A DNA stretch of 64,000 nucleotides, taken from Enterococcus montenegrensis (GTDB lineage: Bacteria; Bacillota; Bacilli; Lactobacillales; Enterococcaceae). Position numbers and translations under genes: made by a program. Below, piece by piece: positions 1-9,536 of this stretch. The stretch is taken from contig NZ_CP120467.1 of NCBI RefSeq assembly GCF_029983095.1, forward strand, positions 2,402,501 through 2,466,500, written 5' to 3'. Every line of letters begins with the position of its first letter. The first letter of the stretch is position 1. Under the pieces are notes generated by a model. It did not search any database. It saw only the letters and a list, made by a program, of their open reading frames with translations, and was not told where the DNA came from.

Positions 1-246
1 CCAAGCAAAGCAACACACAAACCAAGTCAAAAAAGAACTTGTTGTTTATCAAACTAAATACTATTATACACAATTTCACGAACGGGAAACTTAAGATTGC
101 AATAATAAATCTTATGAATTTTCTAAATCGCAAAAATCCACCCTTGGTCTGATTTTTTTCCACCTTCCCCCGTGGTAAAATGAACTCGTGAAGTTAAGGG
201 AAGACCTTTAAAAGATAAATCACCCAAATTATAGGAGGGTAAAAAA

Positions 247-903
247 ATGAAGAAGAAAACCAGCACGCTCTTACTGGTAATTATCGCTTGTTTACTACTA
301 TTTGGTTTACTAAAATCCGGCAATTCAGATGAACTTATCCCATTTGTACTTGTCGTAGGTGGGGCAGCTTTGATTATTTACGGCGTGAAAAATCGTCGTC
401 GCAGTAGTAGTCCTTCTGCATTGCCAATTATGACCAAAGAAAAAGAAGCACATTACTTAGAAAGTGGCATGACAGAAAAAGAAATTGAATTTTTCCGAGA
501 AACAATGAACCAAACAAAAAAACAAGTTTTACAATTACAGACAAATATTAATAAAAATGCCAAGTTAAAAGCCATTGACCTGCGGCATGATACTTTACGG
601 GCATCAAAAGCGTTGTTTAAAGAGTTGGTGAAAGATCCACAAAAATTGCATTTTGCTAATCACTTTTTATACACGCATTTGCCAAACATGGTTGATTTAA
701 CGGACAAATTTATTGAAATCAATGGTCATGAAATTAAAACAAAAGAAACATATGAAAAAATTGAAGAAAGCTCCCAAATTATCGATCAAATGGCGGCGTT
801 AATTGCAAAAGATTATCAACAATTTGTCGCTGATGATTTAGAGGATTTAGATGTAGAGCTTTCCATTGCCAAACAAAGCTTAAAAAGAGATAATAGTTTG
901 TAA
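247..903 (+). CDS. xpaC: XpaC-like membrane-anchored protein (5-bromo-4-chloroindolyl phosphate hydrolysis family)
   Basis: This 218-residue protein has two closely spaced hydrophobic segments at the N-terminus (about residues 7-23 and 27-46). A basic patch (KNRRRSSS) follows, then a charged, helical cytoplasmic part. That architecture and its position just upstream of telA match the XpaC family, which is commonly paired with TelA in Firmicutes. The family's biochemical role is not well established; the hydrolysis name comes from an old phenotype. The start is the ATG preceded by a good AGGAGG ribosome site at about 232-238. A hairpin terminator separates it from telA, so the pair is probably only partly co-transcribed. 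Confidence 0.8.
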   Translation: MKKKTSTLLLVIIACLLLFGLLKSGNSDELIPFVLVVGGAALIIYGVKNRRRSSSPSALPIMTKEKEAHYLESGMTEKEIEFFRETMNQTKKQVLQLQTNINKNAKLKAIDLRHDTLRASKALFKELVKDPQKLHFANHFLYTHLPNMVDLTDKFIEINGHEIKTKETYEKIEESSQIIDQMAALIAKDYQQFVADDLEDLDVELSIAKQSLKRDNSL

Positions 904-920
904 GCAGGCGCTTACAGAAA

Positions 921-948
921 AAAATCTAGCGCAAGCTAGATTTTTTAT
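921..948 (+). terminator. Intrinsic terminator or attenuator between xpaC and telA
   Basis: A 10-bp stem (921-930 with 935-944, GCAA loop) runs directly into a T-rich tract. It could end the xpaC transcript or attenuate readthrough into telA. Confidence 0.75.
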
Positions 949-992
949 TAAACACTTATTTAGGTCAATGACTTAATATTGGAGGAATGAAC

Positions 993-2189
993 ATGGCGGA
1001 TACACCCGAAACACAACAAAACGTCGATCAAACACTAGACGATTTATTAAACAATCCTTTTACTACACCAGTAGGTTCTTTAACACAGACACAGCAAAAC
1101 GAAATTAACGTTTTGAAAGACCAACAAAAAGCAGAGCGGCTTGTGGATAAACTCCCAGAAGATCGTAAAGTACAAGCACAAGAGCTCGCTGCAAAAATCG
1201 ATGTTAGCGATCAACAAGGCGTTATTACTTACGGCGCAGTAGCACAACAAAAATTAAGCGAGTTTTCTCAATCCATGTTAAATCACGTGCAAGCAGCGGA
1301 TATTGGTCCTGTTGGCGATTCGTTGACAGATTTAATGTATCGTTTAAACGAAGCCAATCCTGACGATTTAAGAGCTGGGGAGGGCAATGTTTTTAAACGA
1401 ATGTTTGGCAAAGTAAAACAATCAATTTATGAAATTACGGCCAAGTATCAAAAAATCGGGGCCCAAATTGATAAAATTGCCGTTAAATTGGACAAAGAAA
1501 AAGATGGCTTATTAAAAGATAACTTAATGTTGGAGCAACTTTACCATAAAAACAAAGATTATTTTGATGCCTTAAATCTTTACATTGCCGCTGGTGAATT
1601 AAAGATGGAAGAATTACAAACCAAAATTATCCCAGAAGCAGTAGCCAAAGCACAATCATCCGGTGATCAAATGGATGTCCAAATCGTCAATGACTACAAT
1701 CAATTTTTAGACCGTTTGGATAAACGAACCCATGATTTGCGTTTAGCGCGTCAAATCACGATCCAACAAGCACCGCAAATTCGTTTAATTCAAAATACCA
1801 ACCAAGCATTAGCAGAAAAGATCCAAGCGTCTGTTAATACAGCTATTCCATTGTGGAAAAACCAAGTTGTGATTGCCTTGACCCTATTACGTCAAAAAGA
1901 TGCTGTAACAGCACAACGTCAAGTTTCTGAAACAACCAATGAATTGTTGAAGAAAAACTCTGAAATGTTAAAAGTTTCTGCAATTGAAACAGCTAAGGAA
2001 AACGAACGTGGCATTGTGGATATTGAGACCTTGCAAAAAACTCAAAACGACTTAGTCGAAACTATCCAACAAACCTTACAAATTCAACGAGAAGGTAAAG
2101 AAAAACGCCGCGCCGCTGAAGTGGAATTGGGCCATATGGAGGCTGATTTAAAACAACGCCTCTTGGAATTAACCCAAAGCGAAAAATAA
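993..2189 (+). CDS. telA: TelA-family toxic anion resistance protein
   Basis: This 398-residue soluble, strongly helical protein is rich in Gln, Lys and Glu and has no membrane segment. Its spacing of hydrophobic heptads and motifs such as [12 protein letters not shown] and the IPLWKNQV segment are typical of the TelA family (linked to tellurite and other toxic-anion tolerance and to cell-envelope stress). The molecular function is not settled. An ATG six bases upstream (987) touches the GGAGGA ribosome site, so the second ATG at 993, with normal spacing, is preferred. It lies directly downstream of xpaC, the usual partner. Confidence 0.85.
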   Translation: MADTPETQQNVDQTLDDLLNNPFTTPVGSLTQTQQNEINVLKDQQKAERLVDKLPEDRKVQAQELAAKIDVSDQQGVITYGAVAQQKLSEFSQSMLNHVQAADIGPVGDSLTDLMYRLNEANPDDLRAGEGNVFKRMFGKVKQSIYEITAKYQKIGAQIDKIAVKLDKEKDGLLKDNLMLEQLYHKNKDYFDALNLYIAAGELKMEELQTKIIPEAVAKAQSSGDQMDVQIVNDYNQFLDRLDKRTHDLRLARQITIQQAPQIRLIQNTNQALAEKIQASVNTAIPLWKNQVVIALTLLRQKDAVTAQRQVSETTNELLKKNSEMLKVSAIETAKENERGIVDIETLQKTQNDLVETIQQTLQIQREGKEKRRAAEVELGHMEADLKQRLLELTQSEK

Positions 2190-2207
2190 TTTTTGATAAG
2201 CTACCTG

Positions 2208-2260
2208 AGTGCTAAAGAAAAAAAGTCAATCGGACTTTCTTCTTTAGTACTTTTTTATTT
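2208..2260 (+). terminator. Intrinsic terminator after telA
   Basis: A long imperfect hairpin (arms about 2208-2227 and 2233-2251) is followed by a run of T, 18 bases past the telA stop. Confidence 0.8.
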
Positions 2261-2409
2261 CACATAACAGCTTAGAACCCTCTGCAAACTACAGCTGCAC
2301 TGCAGTATTTTCTTTTACTTGTGCATATTTTTTTAGGATAGCCAAACGTTGCTACCTCTGCTATCATTAAATTGTAGGAAAATTCTGTTAATTAAAAGGT
2401 GGGCTTACC

Positions 2410-3192
2410 ATGACAATTTTAAGTTTTGAAGCAGTCAATTTAATTCGTAAACAAAAAGTTTTATTGAATAATATCAACTGGAGAATTGAAAATGGCGAAG
2501 ATTGGGCTATTTTAGGCTTAAATGGCGCTGGTAAGACATTATTATTGCAAATGATTGCCGGAAATATTTGGCCGTCAAATGGTAAACTAACTGTTTTGGA
2601 ATCTGAATTTGGGAAAGCAAATATACCTAATTTAACAAAACGGATCGGCTGGGTCAGCAATGTCGTAGAGGCAAAATTGTATCAAAGTGACACTGCACTT
2701 TCCATCGTCATCTCTGGTAAATTTGCCAGTATTGGCTTATGGCAGGAACACAATCTGGCAGATGAAGAAAAAGCAGCTGCCCTATTAACCACATTAGGAG
2801 GCGGCCAACTTCTGCAAAAAACTTATCAAATTTTATCCCAAGGAGAAAAACAAGTTGTTTTAATTGCCCGCGCCCTCATGGCTGACCCCGAGCTTTTAAT
2901 TTTAGATGAGCCTTGTAATGGTCTGGATCTATTTGCAAGAGAAGACTTATTAGCAAAGATTACTAAACTAAAACAGCAAAAAAATGCCCCAACGATTTTA
3001 TTTGTCACCCACCACACCGAAGAAATTTTACCATTTATTTCACAAGTCCTGATGATTCGCAATGGTCAAATTTATGCCAAAGGAACACCCGCTGAATTAA
3101 TCACCGCGCCTGTTTTAAATGACTTTTATGAACGGCCGATTCAAATTACGACCTTAAATCAAGACCGCCTACTCGTTTATCCAAAATCATAA
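2410..3192 (+). CDS. ABC transporter ATP-binding protein, orphan (YlmA/ModF-like)
   Basis: This 260-residue single nucleotide-binding domain has Walker A GLNGAGKT near residue 38, the signature LSQGEKQ near residue 141, Walker B ELLILDEP and the switch histidine in VTHHTEE. It resembles the YlmA/ModF-like group of stand-alone ATPases. No permease or binding protein is encoded beside it, so the substrate cannot be inferred; it may act with a distant permease or have a non-transport role. The start ATG has an AAGGTGGG ribosome site. The gene is flanked by terminators, so it is probably monocistronic. Confidence 0.8.
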   Translation: MTILSFEAVNLIRKQKVLLNNINWRIENGEDWAILGLNGAGKTLLLQMIAGNIWPSNGKLTVLESEFGKANIPNLTKRIGWVSNVVEAKLYQSDTALSIVISGKFASIGLWQEHNLADEEKAAALLTTLGGGQLLQKTYQILSQGEKQVVLIARALMADPELLILDEPCNGLDLFAREDLLAKITKLKQQKNAPTILFVTHHTEEILPFISQVLMIRNGQIYAKGTPAELITAPVLNDFYERPIQITTLNQDRLLVYPKS

Positions 3193-3217
3193 ATTTTCTA
3201 GCTAAAATGAAAAAAGA

Positions 3218-3262
3218 TGTCAAAAACTCCCTACTTAATTTGGAAGTTTTTGACACCTTTTC
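3218..3262. terminator. Bidirectional terminator between the ABC ATPase and the permease
   Basis: Arms at 3218-3230 and 3242-3255 (core TGTCAAAAACT) sit between two convergent genes. T-rich tails are present in both directions, the stronger one for minus-strand transcription. Confidence 0.8.
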
Positions 3263-3265
3263 AAT

Positions 3266-4639
3266 TTATTCGTTGTTCATCTTACTGTTGCGATACCCAT
3301 AGAAAAAGTAAATTGCTAAACCTAATACTAACGTTACAGCAAAAACAAGATACGTGGTCACGCTAAACTGTGCAATTAAAAAGATACAAGCCAGCACCGA
3401 TAAAATTGGCAACAAGGGTACAAAGGGCACTGCAAATTGGCCTTTTTCTGGTTTACCAAATTCTTTCCGTAATTTCAAAATACCACCAGAAACCATCATT
3501 AAGTAAACCAAGGCGGCAATATTCGTTAACTCCGCCAAAATCTGCAACGGAAAAGCAGCGGCAAAGAATAATGCAAAGGCTCCCGCGACAAAAGTCGCAT
3601 TTTTTGGTGTACGCGTTTTTTGATCAATTTTTTGCATTTGCTTTGGTAAAAGACCATCTTTGCTTATGGCATACAATAAACGCGCTAAAGAATACATCAT
3701 TGAAATTGTTACCGTTAGTAGTGTTAAAATGGCCCCCACAGAAATTATAGAACCTAAAAAGCCGTGTCCGGCATAACGCATCACAAACGCCATTGGATCA
3801 GATACTTGTAACTTAGCAAATGGTACAACTCCGGTCGAAATCAACGTTACAATAATATATAAAATAGTTGCAATACCAATAGAGCCGATAATTCCTTTTG
3901 GTACATCCTTTTGCGGATTTTTTACTTCTTCTGCTGCCATTGCCACTGAATCAAACCCTAAAAAGGCAAAGAAAACTAAAGATGATCCGCGAAAAACACT
4001 ACTGGCACCATTTGGCATAAAGGGTGTCCAGTTATTGGGTTTAATATAAAAGATTCCAACCGCAATAAATAAAATAATAATGAAAAATTTCACCCACACC
4101 ATCGCATTGTTTAAGCGTAATGCTTTTTTGGCTTCTTGGCTCACCCAAAAAGTAATAAAAACAATCACCAATGCAGCAATCAAGTCGATATATGTGCCAT
4201 TTGCAGCATTATATCCAGCTGTTAGCCCTTTGGGTAAATGAATACCCCAGCTACCCAAAAATCCCTGCATATAACCTGACCAACCAGAAGCGACTGATGA
4301 AACAGCTAATAAAAACTCACAAATTAAAAACCAGCCTGTAAACCAAGCGGCAAATTCACCAAAGACAACATACATGTAGGCATATGGTCCGCCGATAACA
4401 GGAATACGCGCTGAAAATTCAGCAAAACAAAGTCCTGATAAACCCACTACTACCGCTGCTAAAACAAAAGATAACGTTAATGCCGGACCAGCATGATTGG
4501 CGTCTGGCACCCCCGTAATCACAAAAATTCCCGTTCCGATAATAGCGCCAATTCCCAGCATAATTAAATCTTTTAGCTGCAAATTACGCTTTAAGTCATT
4601 AGCATAACCTGTTTCAATCTCTTTTTTGCGAAAATTCAT
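3266..4639 (-). CDS. APC-family amino acid permease (YfnA/CAT-like)
   Basis: This 457-residue polytopic protein has about 12 membrane spans. The first span carries the APC motif GIGAIIGTGIFVITG, and the fragment FFAFLGFDSVAMAAEEVKNP is typical of the cationic amino-acid transporter branch (YfnA-like). It probably imports or exchanges amino acids across the cytoplasmic membrane; the substrate is not determined. An in-frame ATG 15 bases upstream lies at the edge of the AGGGGGAG ribosome site, so the ATG at 4639 is preferred. It is not a GadC-type antiporter by sequence, although a glutamate decarboxylase gene lies 5 kb away. Confidence 0.85.
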   Translation of the reverse strand: MNFRKKEIETGYANDLKRNLQLKDLIMLGIGAIIGTGIFVITGVPDANHAGPALTLSFVLAAVVVGLSGLCFAEFSARIPVIGGPYAYMYVVFGEFAAWFTGWFLICEFLLAVSSVASGWSGYMQGFLGSWGIHLPKGLTAGYNAANGTYIDLIAALVIVFITFWVSQEAKKALRLNNAMVWVKFFIIILFIAVGIFYIKPNNWTPFMPNGASSVFRGSSLVFFAFLGFDSVAMAAEEVKNPQKDVPKGIIGSIGIATILYIIVTLISTGVVPFAKLQVSDPMAFVMRYAGHGFLGSIISVGAILTLLTVTISMMYSLARLLYAISKDGLLPKQMQKIDQKTRTPKNATFVAGAFALFFAAAFPLQILAELTNIAALVYLMMVSGGILKLRKEFGKPEKGQFAVPFVPLLPILSVLACIFLIAQFSVTTYLVFAVTLVLGLAIYFFYGYRNSKMNNE

Positions 4640-4683
4640 TGGGCTCCCCCTCATAATTTAACGATATTTCTTTTAGTCGACTT

Positions 4684-5559
4684 TTAAGATAAAGCCTTCA
4701 TATATCCTAAAAGAATACCACCAAAAATAACAAGAAGGCAACCGATAATGACATAAAACATTTCTTTTTTCGTCTTGTGTTCACCTAATAAGAAAATTCC
4801 ACCCAAAGTCGAAATGATAATACCCATTTGTGATAACGAAAATCCGACCGCCAGGCCAACGGTTTGAATGGATAACAGCATACAAATATTTCCGATCCCC
4901 CACAAAAGGCCCGAAGTAATATTGCGCCAGACATATTTATCAAAGGCAACTTTTCGCGCTGAAAAACATAACGCACCAGTTAACATCCCAATACTTTGAG
5001 GTAAAATAATTGCTAAAGGATCAAGTCCAGCCCAAGTAATGATAATCGTATAAAGACCATAGCCAATTGTCGAAATAAACAAGAAACGAAACCCCTTGCC
5101 AAAATCATACATTTTCATACCGGCTTCTGGTTTACTTTTACCATTGGGATCTTTACGGGAAGTTAAGTAAGCCCCCGCTACTAATAATGCCAAAGCTAAA
5201 AATCCTAAAATAAAATCTCGCACATGACGCCATTCATGAAAGAAAATAGCCCCAGCAATTGTATTTAGCATCAATTGCATCCCTGTTGAAAGTGGTAAGC
5301 CAACTGAAACGCCCATGGCCTTCATGGCATGAAACTGGCCATTTTGTCCCACAAACCAAAACAAGCCTGAAATAAAACCAATCATAATTGTTAACATATC
5401 AATGCTTGGTCGCATAACAAAAAAGATTCCCAGTGAAAAAATAAACGCTCCCATCGTCATTCCGAGGGTTTGTTGATTGGCATCGCCACCTAATTTTCCA
5501 CTTACTAATCCAATGCTGCCCCAAGCAAACATTGGTACTAAAGCTACTAATAAAGCCAT
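4684..5559 (-). CDS. GRP-family sugar uptake protein (GlcU/RhaT-like)
   Basis: This 291-residue protein has about ten short hydrophobic helices in the drug/metabolite-transporter fold. It matches the glucose/ribose uptake (GRP) family, which includes GlcU and RbsU, proton-linked importers of non-phosphorylated sugar. Fragments such as VGLPLSTGMQLMLNTIAG and LSQMGIIISTLGGI fit that family. The start is the second of two nearby ATGs, seven bases after GAGGAG. It is separated by terminators from the sensor gene downstream. A cre-like sequence lies about 55 bases upstream, suggesting catabolite control, but the match is weak. Confidence 0.75.
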   Translation of the reverse strand: MALLVALVPMFAWGSIGLVSGKLGGDANQQTLGMTMGAFIFSLGIFFVMRPSIDMLTIMIGFISGLFWFVGQNGQFHAMKAMGVSVGLPLSTGMQLMLNTIAGAIFFHEWRHVRDFILGFLALALLVAGAYLTSRKDPNGKSKPEAGMKMYDFGKGFRFLFISTIGYGLYTIIITWAGLDPLAIILPQSIGMLTGALCFSARKVAFDKYVWRNITSGLLWGIGNICMLLSIQTVGLAVGFSLSQMGIIISTLGGIFLLGEHKTKKEMFYVIIGCLLVIFGGILLGYMKALS

Positions 5560-5612
5560 TGACATTCTCCTCAATCTATATAATCTAAAAAGACACCCAA
5601 TCAGTGTAGCAG

Positions 5613-5626
5613 TGAAAACGTTTTGC
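5613..5626 (-). promoter_or_regulatory. Weak cre-like site upstream of the sugar uptake gene
   Basis: On the minus strand the sequence GCAAAACGTTTTCA has the central ACG and T-rich flanks of a CcpA box, with two mismatches to TGWAANCGNTNWCA. Its position upstream of a sugar transporter is plausible. Confidence 0.3.
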
Positions 5627-5633
5627 AAACAAG

Positions 5634-5660
5634 AAAAAACTCGCAGTTTCCTACGAGTTT
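5634..5660 (-). terminator. Terminator of the two-component operon
   Basis: A 7-bp stem (AAACTCG with CGAGTTT) overlaps the sensor gene's stop codon. On the minus strand it is followed by six T residues. Confidence 0.7.
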
Positions 5661-6684
5661 AGCGCTGTTCTTGATAATAAGAGACATACGGAAAGAACAA
5701 TGTCATGGCTGTGCCAACTCCTACGGTTGATTCCGCTGTTAATTCTACGCCCAACTGATTTGCCAAATTTTGCGCTAAATAAAGCCCTAAGCCTGTTGCA
5801 TGCATTTCAGAAAAACGACCGTTTTGGCCAGTAAAACCTTTATCAAAAATACGGCGTAAATCTTCTTTGGGAATCCCAATTCCACTGTCTTTTACTGTCA
5901 AAGTTACCCCTTTATCAGATTTATCGAGTAAAATGAAAATTTCACCATTTTCCGGCGTATATTTAATCGCGTTACTTAACAGCTGTTGAAAAATAAAACC
6001 AATCCACTTCGCATCAGTTAGCACACTGTGATTTTCACCAATAACTTGATACCGCAATTTCTTTTGAATAAAATAGTTGGCATTGCTCCGCATAATTGGC
6101 TGTATCACACTCTTTAACTTCGTTTCCTCAATTAAATAATCTTTTGAAAAATTATCCAAGCGAGCAACGTATAAAACTTGTTCAACATAGCCATCAATTT
6201 TACCTAATTCATTTTCTAATTGCATATATTTTTCATCAGAAATATCAAATTCTACTGCATGCAGCAAAAGACGACTAGCTGCTAATGGGACTTTAATTTC
6301 ATGAACCCAAGAGTCGATATAGTCTTTTTGCTCTTCTTGGGCCGCTATTATTTTTTGCATATGGACTTGATGTTCCCGAATAATTTGGTTAATGAAGTCT
6401 TGTTGTACTTGTTCTTCGTAAGTTCTTGCCCCAGTTAAATAATTTTGAATGGGACTTTCTTCTTCGGCAGACTGTAATTTTTGCCACCAGCGACGCTTAT
6501 AATAATAATGATAAATTAGAATTACCGCAAAAAATACCCCTTCGATTAAGGCCAAATAGCCAACATTGCGCCAACTCATCTGAAATCCTGGTGTTAACCA
6601 CATCACAAATGCCGTTAAAAAGACAAAACCGACCCAGCCAAAGACTAATAACCATTGATCTTTTAAATATTTTAAAAAATTCAT
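5659..6684 (-). CDS. Intramembrane-sensing histidine kinase (BceS-like)
   Basis: This 341-residue sensor kinase has only two transmembrane helices (about residues 12-31 and 41-60) joined by a very short loop, so it has almost no extracytoplasmic domain. The H-box is SWVHEIKVPLAA with phospho-acceptor His128. The N-box (LLSNAIKYTPENG) and G-boxes (DSGIGIPKEDL, GLGLYLAQ) are intact. This is the BceS/LiaS-like intramembrane class, which in Firmicutes usually senses cell-wall antibiotics through a neighbouring BceAB-type transporter. No such transporter is adjacent here. It lies downstream of the response regulator, starts at an ATG with AGGAGC, and forms a two-gene operon. Confidence 0.88.
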   Translation of the reverse strand: MNFLKYLKDQWLLVFGWVGFVFLTAFVMWLTPGFQMSWRNVGYLALIEGVFFAVILIYHYYYKRRWWQKLQSAEEESPIQNYLTGARTYEEQVQQDFINQIIREHQVHMQKIIAAQEEQKDYIDSWVHEIKVPLAASRLLLHAVEFDISDEKYMQLENELGKIDGYVEQVLYVARLDNFSKDYLIEETKLKSVIQPIMRSNANYFIQKKLRYQVIGENHSVLTDAKWIGFIFQQLLSNAIKYTPENGEIFILLDKSDKGVTLTVKDSGIGIPKEDLRRIFDKGFTGQNGRFSEMHATGLGLYLAQNLANQLGVELTAESTVGVGTAMTLFFPYVSYYQEQR

Positions 6685-6735
6685 GTTAGCTCCTAAATTT
6701 AAAATTCTGACCTGTTGTACCGGGGAAAAAATAAC

Positions 6736-7410
6736 TTACGGAACAATATAACCTTGTCCTACTTTAGTTTCAATGTAGTCTTTCACACCAGCCTGTTCAA
6801 TTTTTCGACGCAGGCGATTAATATTCACGGTTAACGTATTATCATCAACATAACGTTCATCATCCCACAACGCCCGCAACAATTTTTCACGGGATAAAAT
6901 TTTGCCATTATTCTTCATTAAGATGTACAACAGCCGGTATTCATTTTTACTCAAGTCAATTACTTCATCGTGAATCATCATGGTACTGTTGTCCACATTC
7001 AACGTTAAACCATTGTGGACCAACGTTTCAGCATTTGCTTCGGAATAATTGTAGGAACGGCGTAACAAAGCATTAATTTTTGCGACCAAGACATCCAATT
7101 CAAAAGGTTTTGTGACAAAGTCATCTGCCCCCATGTTCATGGCCATAATCATATCCATATTCGTATTGCGACTCGAAATAAAAATAATCGGCACCTTGGA
7201 AACTTCACGAATTTTTTGACACCAGTAATAGCCATCAAAAACTGGCAAATTGATATCTAATAAAACCAATTGTGGTTCTTCTTCACTAAAATCACTAAAA
7301 ACATTTTCAAAATTGGTGGTGCCAAAGACATCAAATTGCCACTTTTTCAACTCTTCCATAATTAACTGACGAATGACTCCTTCGTCTTCTACTACCATAA
7401 TTTTTGCCAT
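6736..7410 (-). CDS. OmpR/PhoB-family response regulator (BceR-like)
   Basis: This 224-residue regulator has a receiver domain (acidic pair in VVEDE, phospho-acceptor Asp52 in LLDINLP, Lys in VTKPFE). A C-terminal winged-helix DNA-binding domain follows (LSKNEYRLLYILM through the recognition helix DDNTLTVNINRLRRKIE). It is the cognate partner of the downstream sensor kinase, and the gap between them is about 50 bases. The ribosome site AGGAGG is seven bases from the ATG. Regulators of this type control envelope-stress transporters; the targets are not visible in this window. Confidence 0.9.
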   Translation of the reverse strand: MAKIMVVEDEGVIRQLIMEELKKWQFDVFGTTNFENVFSDFSEEEPQLVLLDINLPVFDGYYWCQKIREVSKVPIIFISSRNTNMDMIMAMNMGADDFVTKPFELDVLVAKINALLRRSYNYSEANAETLVHNGLTLNVDNSTMMIHDEVIDLSKNEYRLLYILMKNNGKILSREKLLRALWDDERYVDDNTLTVNINRLRRKIEQAGVKDYIETKVGQGYIVP

Positions 7411-7577
7411 GATATCCTCCTATCAGACACATTCGTTTAAAATACTCGCTAGTATCACGTTAGCGCATTTTAGTTTTTGTCGCAAGTTCTGGCTGCTGAT
7501 TTAAAAATAACTTAGCTAATTTAGACTGATACAAGGTCACGATTGAAGTTACTTATAAAACGCCATCTAGCTAAAAT

Positions 7578-7612
7578 AAATGACTGTGCCAAAAATATTG
7601 GCACAGTCATTT
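7578..7612 (-). terminator. Terminator after the small membrane protein
   Basis: A perfect 15-bp inverted repeat (7578-7592 and 7598-7612, core ACTGTGCCAA) leads into TTTATTTTAG on the minus strand. Confidence 0.85.
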
Positions 7613-7629
7613 GTTATGTCTATTATAAT

Positions 7630-7833
7630 TTATTCAATTAATAAAATGCCCTCTTCCACTAATTTGGCTATAAATAAAAATATTCCATCAGCAAATAAGA
7701 CACTCATATTAACGCCAAAGTATAACGCTATTTTTTCAAACCAATCACTGGGCCGATTTTTCAAATAACGATATGCTAAAAAATTACTCCCATACGTGAT
7801 TACAGTTGCACCAACTAAAACCCAACCTATCAT
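7630..7833 (-). CDS. Small two-span membrane protein of unknown function
   Basis: This 67-residue protein is mostly two hydrophobic helices (about residues 2-20 and 33-55) joined by the basic linker YLKNRPSDW. The longer in-frame extension upstream is rejected because an AAAGGGG ribosome site sits eight bases before the ATG at 7833. It lies just downstream of the phosphohexomutase promoter region and has its own strong terminator. I do not recognise a family. Confidence 0.55.
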   Translation of the reverse strand: MIGWVLVGATVITYGSNFLAYRYLKNRPSDWFEKIALYFGVNMSVLFADGIFLFIAKLVEEGILLIE

Positions 7834-7917
7834 TTTTCTTACCCCTTTGTCTAAAACCTTTTCATCTTTAGTTTTACCCAAGTTTGTCAAATTTTGCAAG
7901 CGTTATCCAGACAGAAG

Positions 7918-9423
7918 TTATTTTTTGTCAAAAGGTGCCAAGTCCAATTCAGTAAATGTAGCAAAAAACTCACGTAAAACCGGCAAAACTTTTTCAATCA
8001 TGCCCACTTCATCGTTTTCTACTTGTAAAACCAACAATGGTTCATGCAAACTTAGTCGTAATAAAAGCCAGCCTGCACCATAAGGTTCACTCAGGGTCAA
8101 GCGCACCCCTTCTTCGTTTTCCTCATCTTCTTTAAATCCGACAAAATCGGCTGCTCTTAATGCGTCAATCACTTCTTGACCATAAACTTTAAAATTGCTT
8201 TCATTAATTTTTAGCCGAATTTCTAAAGTTTCCGCTGGTTGGTTTAACTGGTCAATCAAATCGGTGATTGTTTGACCTTGTGCTTTTAATTGAGGTAACA
8301 TCATCAAAATTTTAGCAACAACATACGCACCGTCATCTAAATTATAGTTTTCTTTAAAGGCGGCATGTCCGCTCGTTTCAATAGCTAACTGCGTATCAAT
8401 CCCCTCTGCATTTAAAGCAATCATTTTATTAATCACATTTTTATATCCCGAAATGTAGCGAACCTGTTGCCCTCCTTGTAAAACGATGAAATCTTTTAGG
8501 TGGTCACTCGTCGGAGAATTCGTCACAATTGTCGCTCCAGGATGTTGGGTCAAAATAATTTTACTTAATACCGCAATTAGATTATTCCGATTTAAGACAG
8601 CGCCATTTGGCCCTACTAAAGCCGCTCGATCTACATCCGTATCAAAAATTACTCCTAAATCAGCTTTTTGTGTTAAAACAGCAGATTTGATGCTGGCCAT
8701 TGCTTCTTTATTATCCGGGTTTGGGATATGGTTGGGAAAATTCCCATCAGGGTTTAAAAATTGCGAACCACTTGTATCGGCACCTAGAACTTGCAAGACT
8801 TTTTCTGCAAAAAAGCCACCTGCCCCATTGCCGGCATCTACAACAATATGCCAGCCTGTTAATGGTTTTTCACCAAAGTCTTTAGTTGCAGCTTTTATTT
8901 TTGCAACCAAATCAGCACTATATACAGAAATCAAGTCCGCAGTTTGATAGGTTCCTTCAAAATTATTTTCATGAATTTCAGGATGGGCCATGATGTAGCG
9001 AATATCCTCTTCTTCTACACCGCCGGCTTTGGTAAAGATTTTTACACCATTATAATAATAAGGTAAGTGACTTGCAGTCAGCATAATGCCCGCATCACAG
9101 TTAAATTGTGCAAATTGCGTACTCATAAACATTGCTGGGGTCGTTGCAAGATCAAAATCAATCACATTTACTCCTTGCTTTTGTAAAGCAGCAACAAAAG
9201 CTTTTTTCAACTCTGGACCACTAATCCGGCTATCTCGTCCAATTCCTACCCGTAATTTTCCGCTCTTATATTTTTGCGCTAAGCCTTTATTTTGTAAAAA
9301 TTGAATCAGCCCTGCTGCAATTTCTTCCATCTCTACTGGTGTCAAATTTGCTATAAAATCTGTTGTTGCTACTGCAATTCCACGAATATCTGAACTTAAT
9401 GCCAATGGTAATTTCTTTGCCAA
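7918..9423 (-). CDS. Phosphoglucomutase/phosphomannomutase (alpha-D-phosphohexomutase family)
   Basis: This protein of about 501 residues belongs to the phosphohexomutase superfamily, which interconverts hexose 1- and 6-phosphates. The phosphoserine loop TASHLPYYYNGVK and the metal-binding loop DTDVDRAALVG are both present. The sugar-binding segment IETSGHAAFKENYNLDDGAY has the ETSGH form, seen in phosphomannomutase-like members. The start is probably TTG at 9423, eight bases after AAAGGG; a GTG nine bases upstream overlaps that site. It acts on alpha-phosphosugars, so it would not use the beta-glucose 1-phosphate released by the GH65 enzymes encoded further along. Confidence 0.85.
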   Translation of the reverse strand: MAKKLPLALSSDIRGIAVATTDFIANLTPVEMEEIAAGLIQFLQNKGLAQKYKSGKLRVGIGRDSRISGPELKKAFVAALQKQGVNVIDFDLATTPAMFMSTQFAQFNCDAGIMLTASHLPYYYNGVKIFTKAGGVEEEDIRYIMAHPEIHENNFEGTYQTADLISVYSADLVAKIKAATKDFGEKPLTGWHIVVDAGNGAGGFFAEKVLQVLGADTSGSQFLNPDGNFPNHIPNPDNKEAMASIKSAVLTQKADLGVIFDTDVDRAALVGPNGAVLNRNNLIAVLSKIILTQHPGATIVTNSPTSDHLKDFIVLQGGQQVRYISGYKNVINKMIALNAEGIDTQLAIETSGHAAFKENYNLDDGAYVVAKILMMLPQLKAQGQTITDLIDQLNQPAETLEIRLKINESNFKVYGQEVIDALRAADFVGFKEDEENEEGVRLTLSEPYGAGWLLLRLSLHEPLLVLQVENDEVGMIEKVLPVLREFFATFTELDLAPFDKK

Positions 9424-9536
9424 AATAAGCACCCTTTCTGAAAACGCTTTTCCTTAGTATAACAGATTCTTTTTTAACTCGCATTATTTTTTTGGTAAAA
9501 AATACTTTTATGCTTTTCAAATAAATTTGCGCATCT

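Noticed and set aside
3266..4639. GadC glutamate/GABA antiporter
   Set aside because: Sequence features fit the cationic amino-acid transporter branch, and the gene is 5 kb away from gadB.
7918..9423. Beta-phosphoglucomutase partner of the GH65 enzymes
   Set aside because: The TASHL serine loop identifies the alpha-phosphohexomutase family, a different fold from HAD-type beta-phosphoglucomutase.
9434..9452. cre site upstream of the phosphohexomutase gene
   Set aside because: TGAAAACGCTTTTC has two mismatches, both in the conserved CA end, and lies almost on the ribosome site; not strong enough to list.
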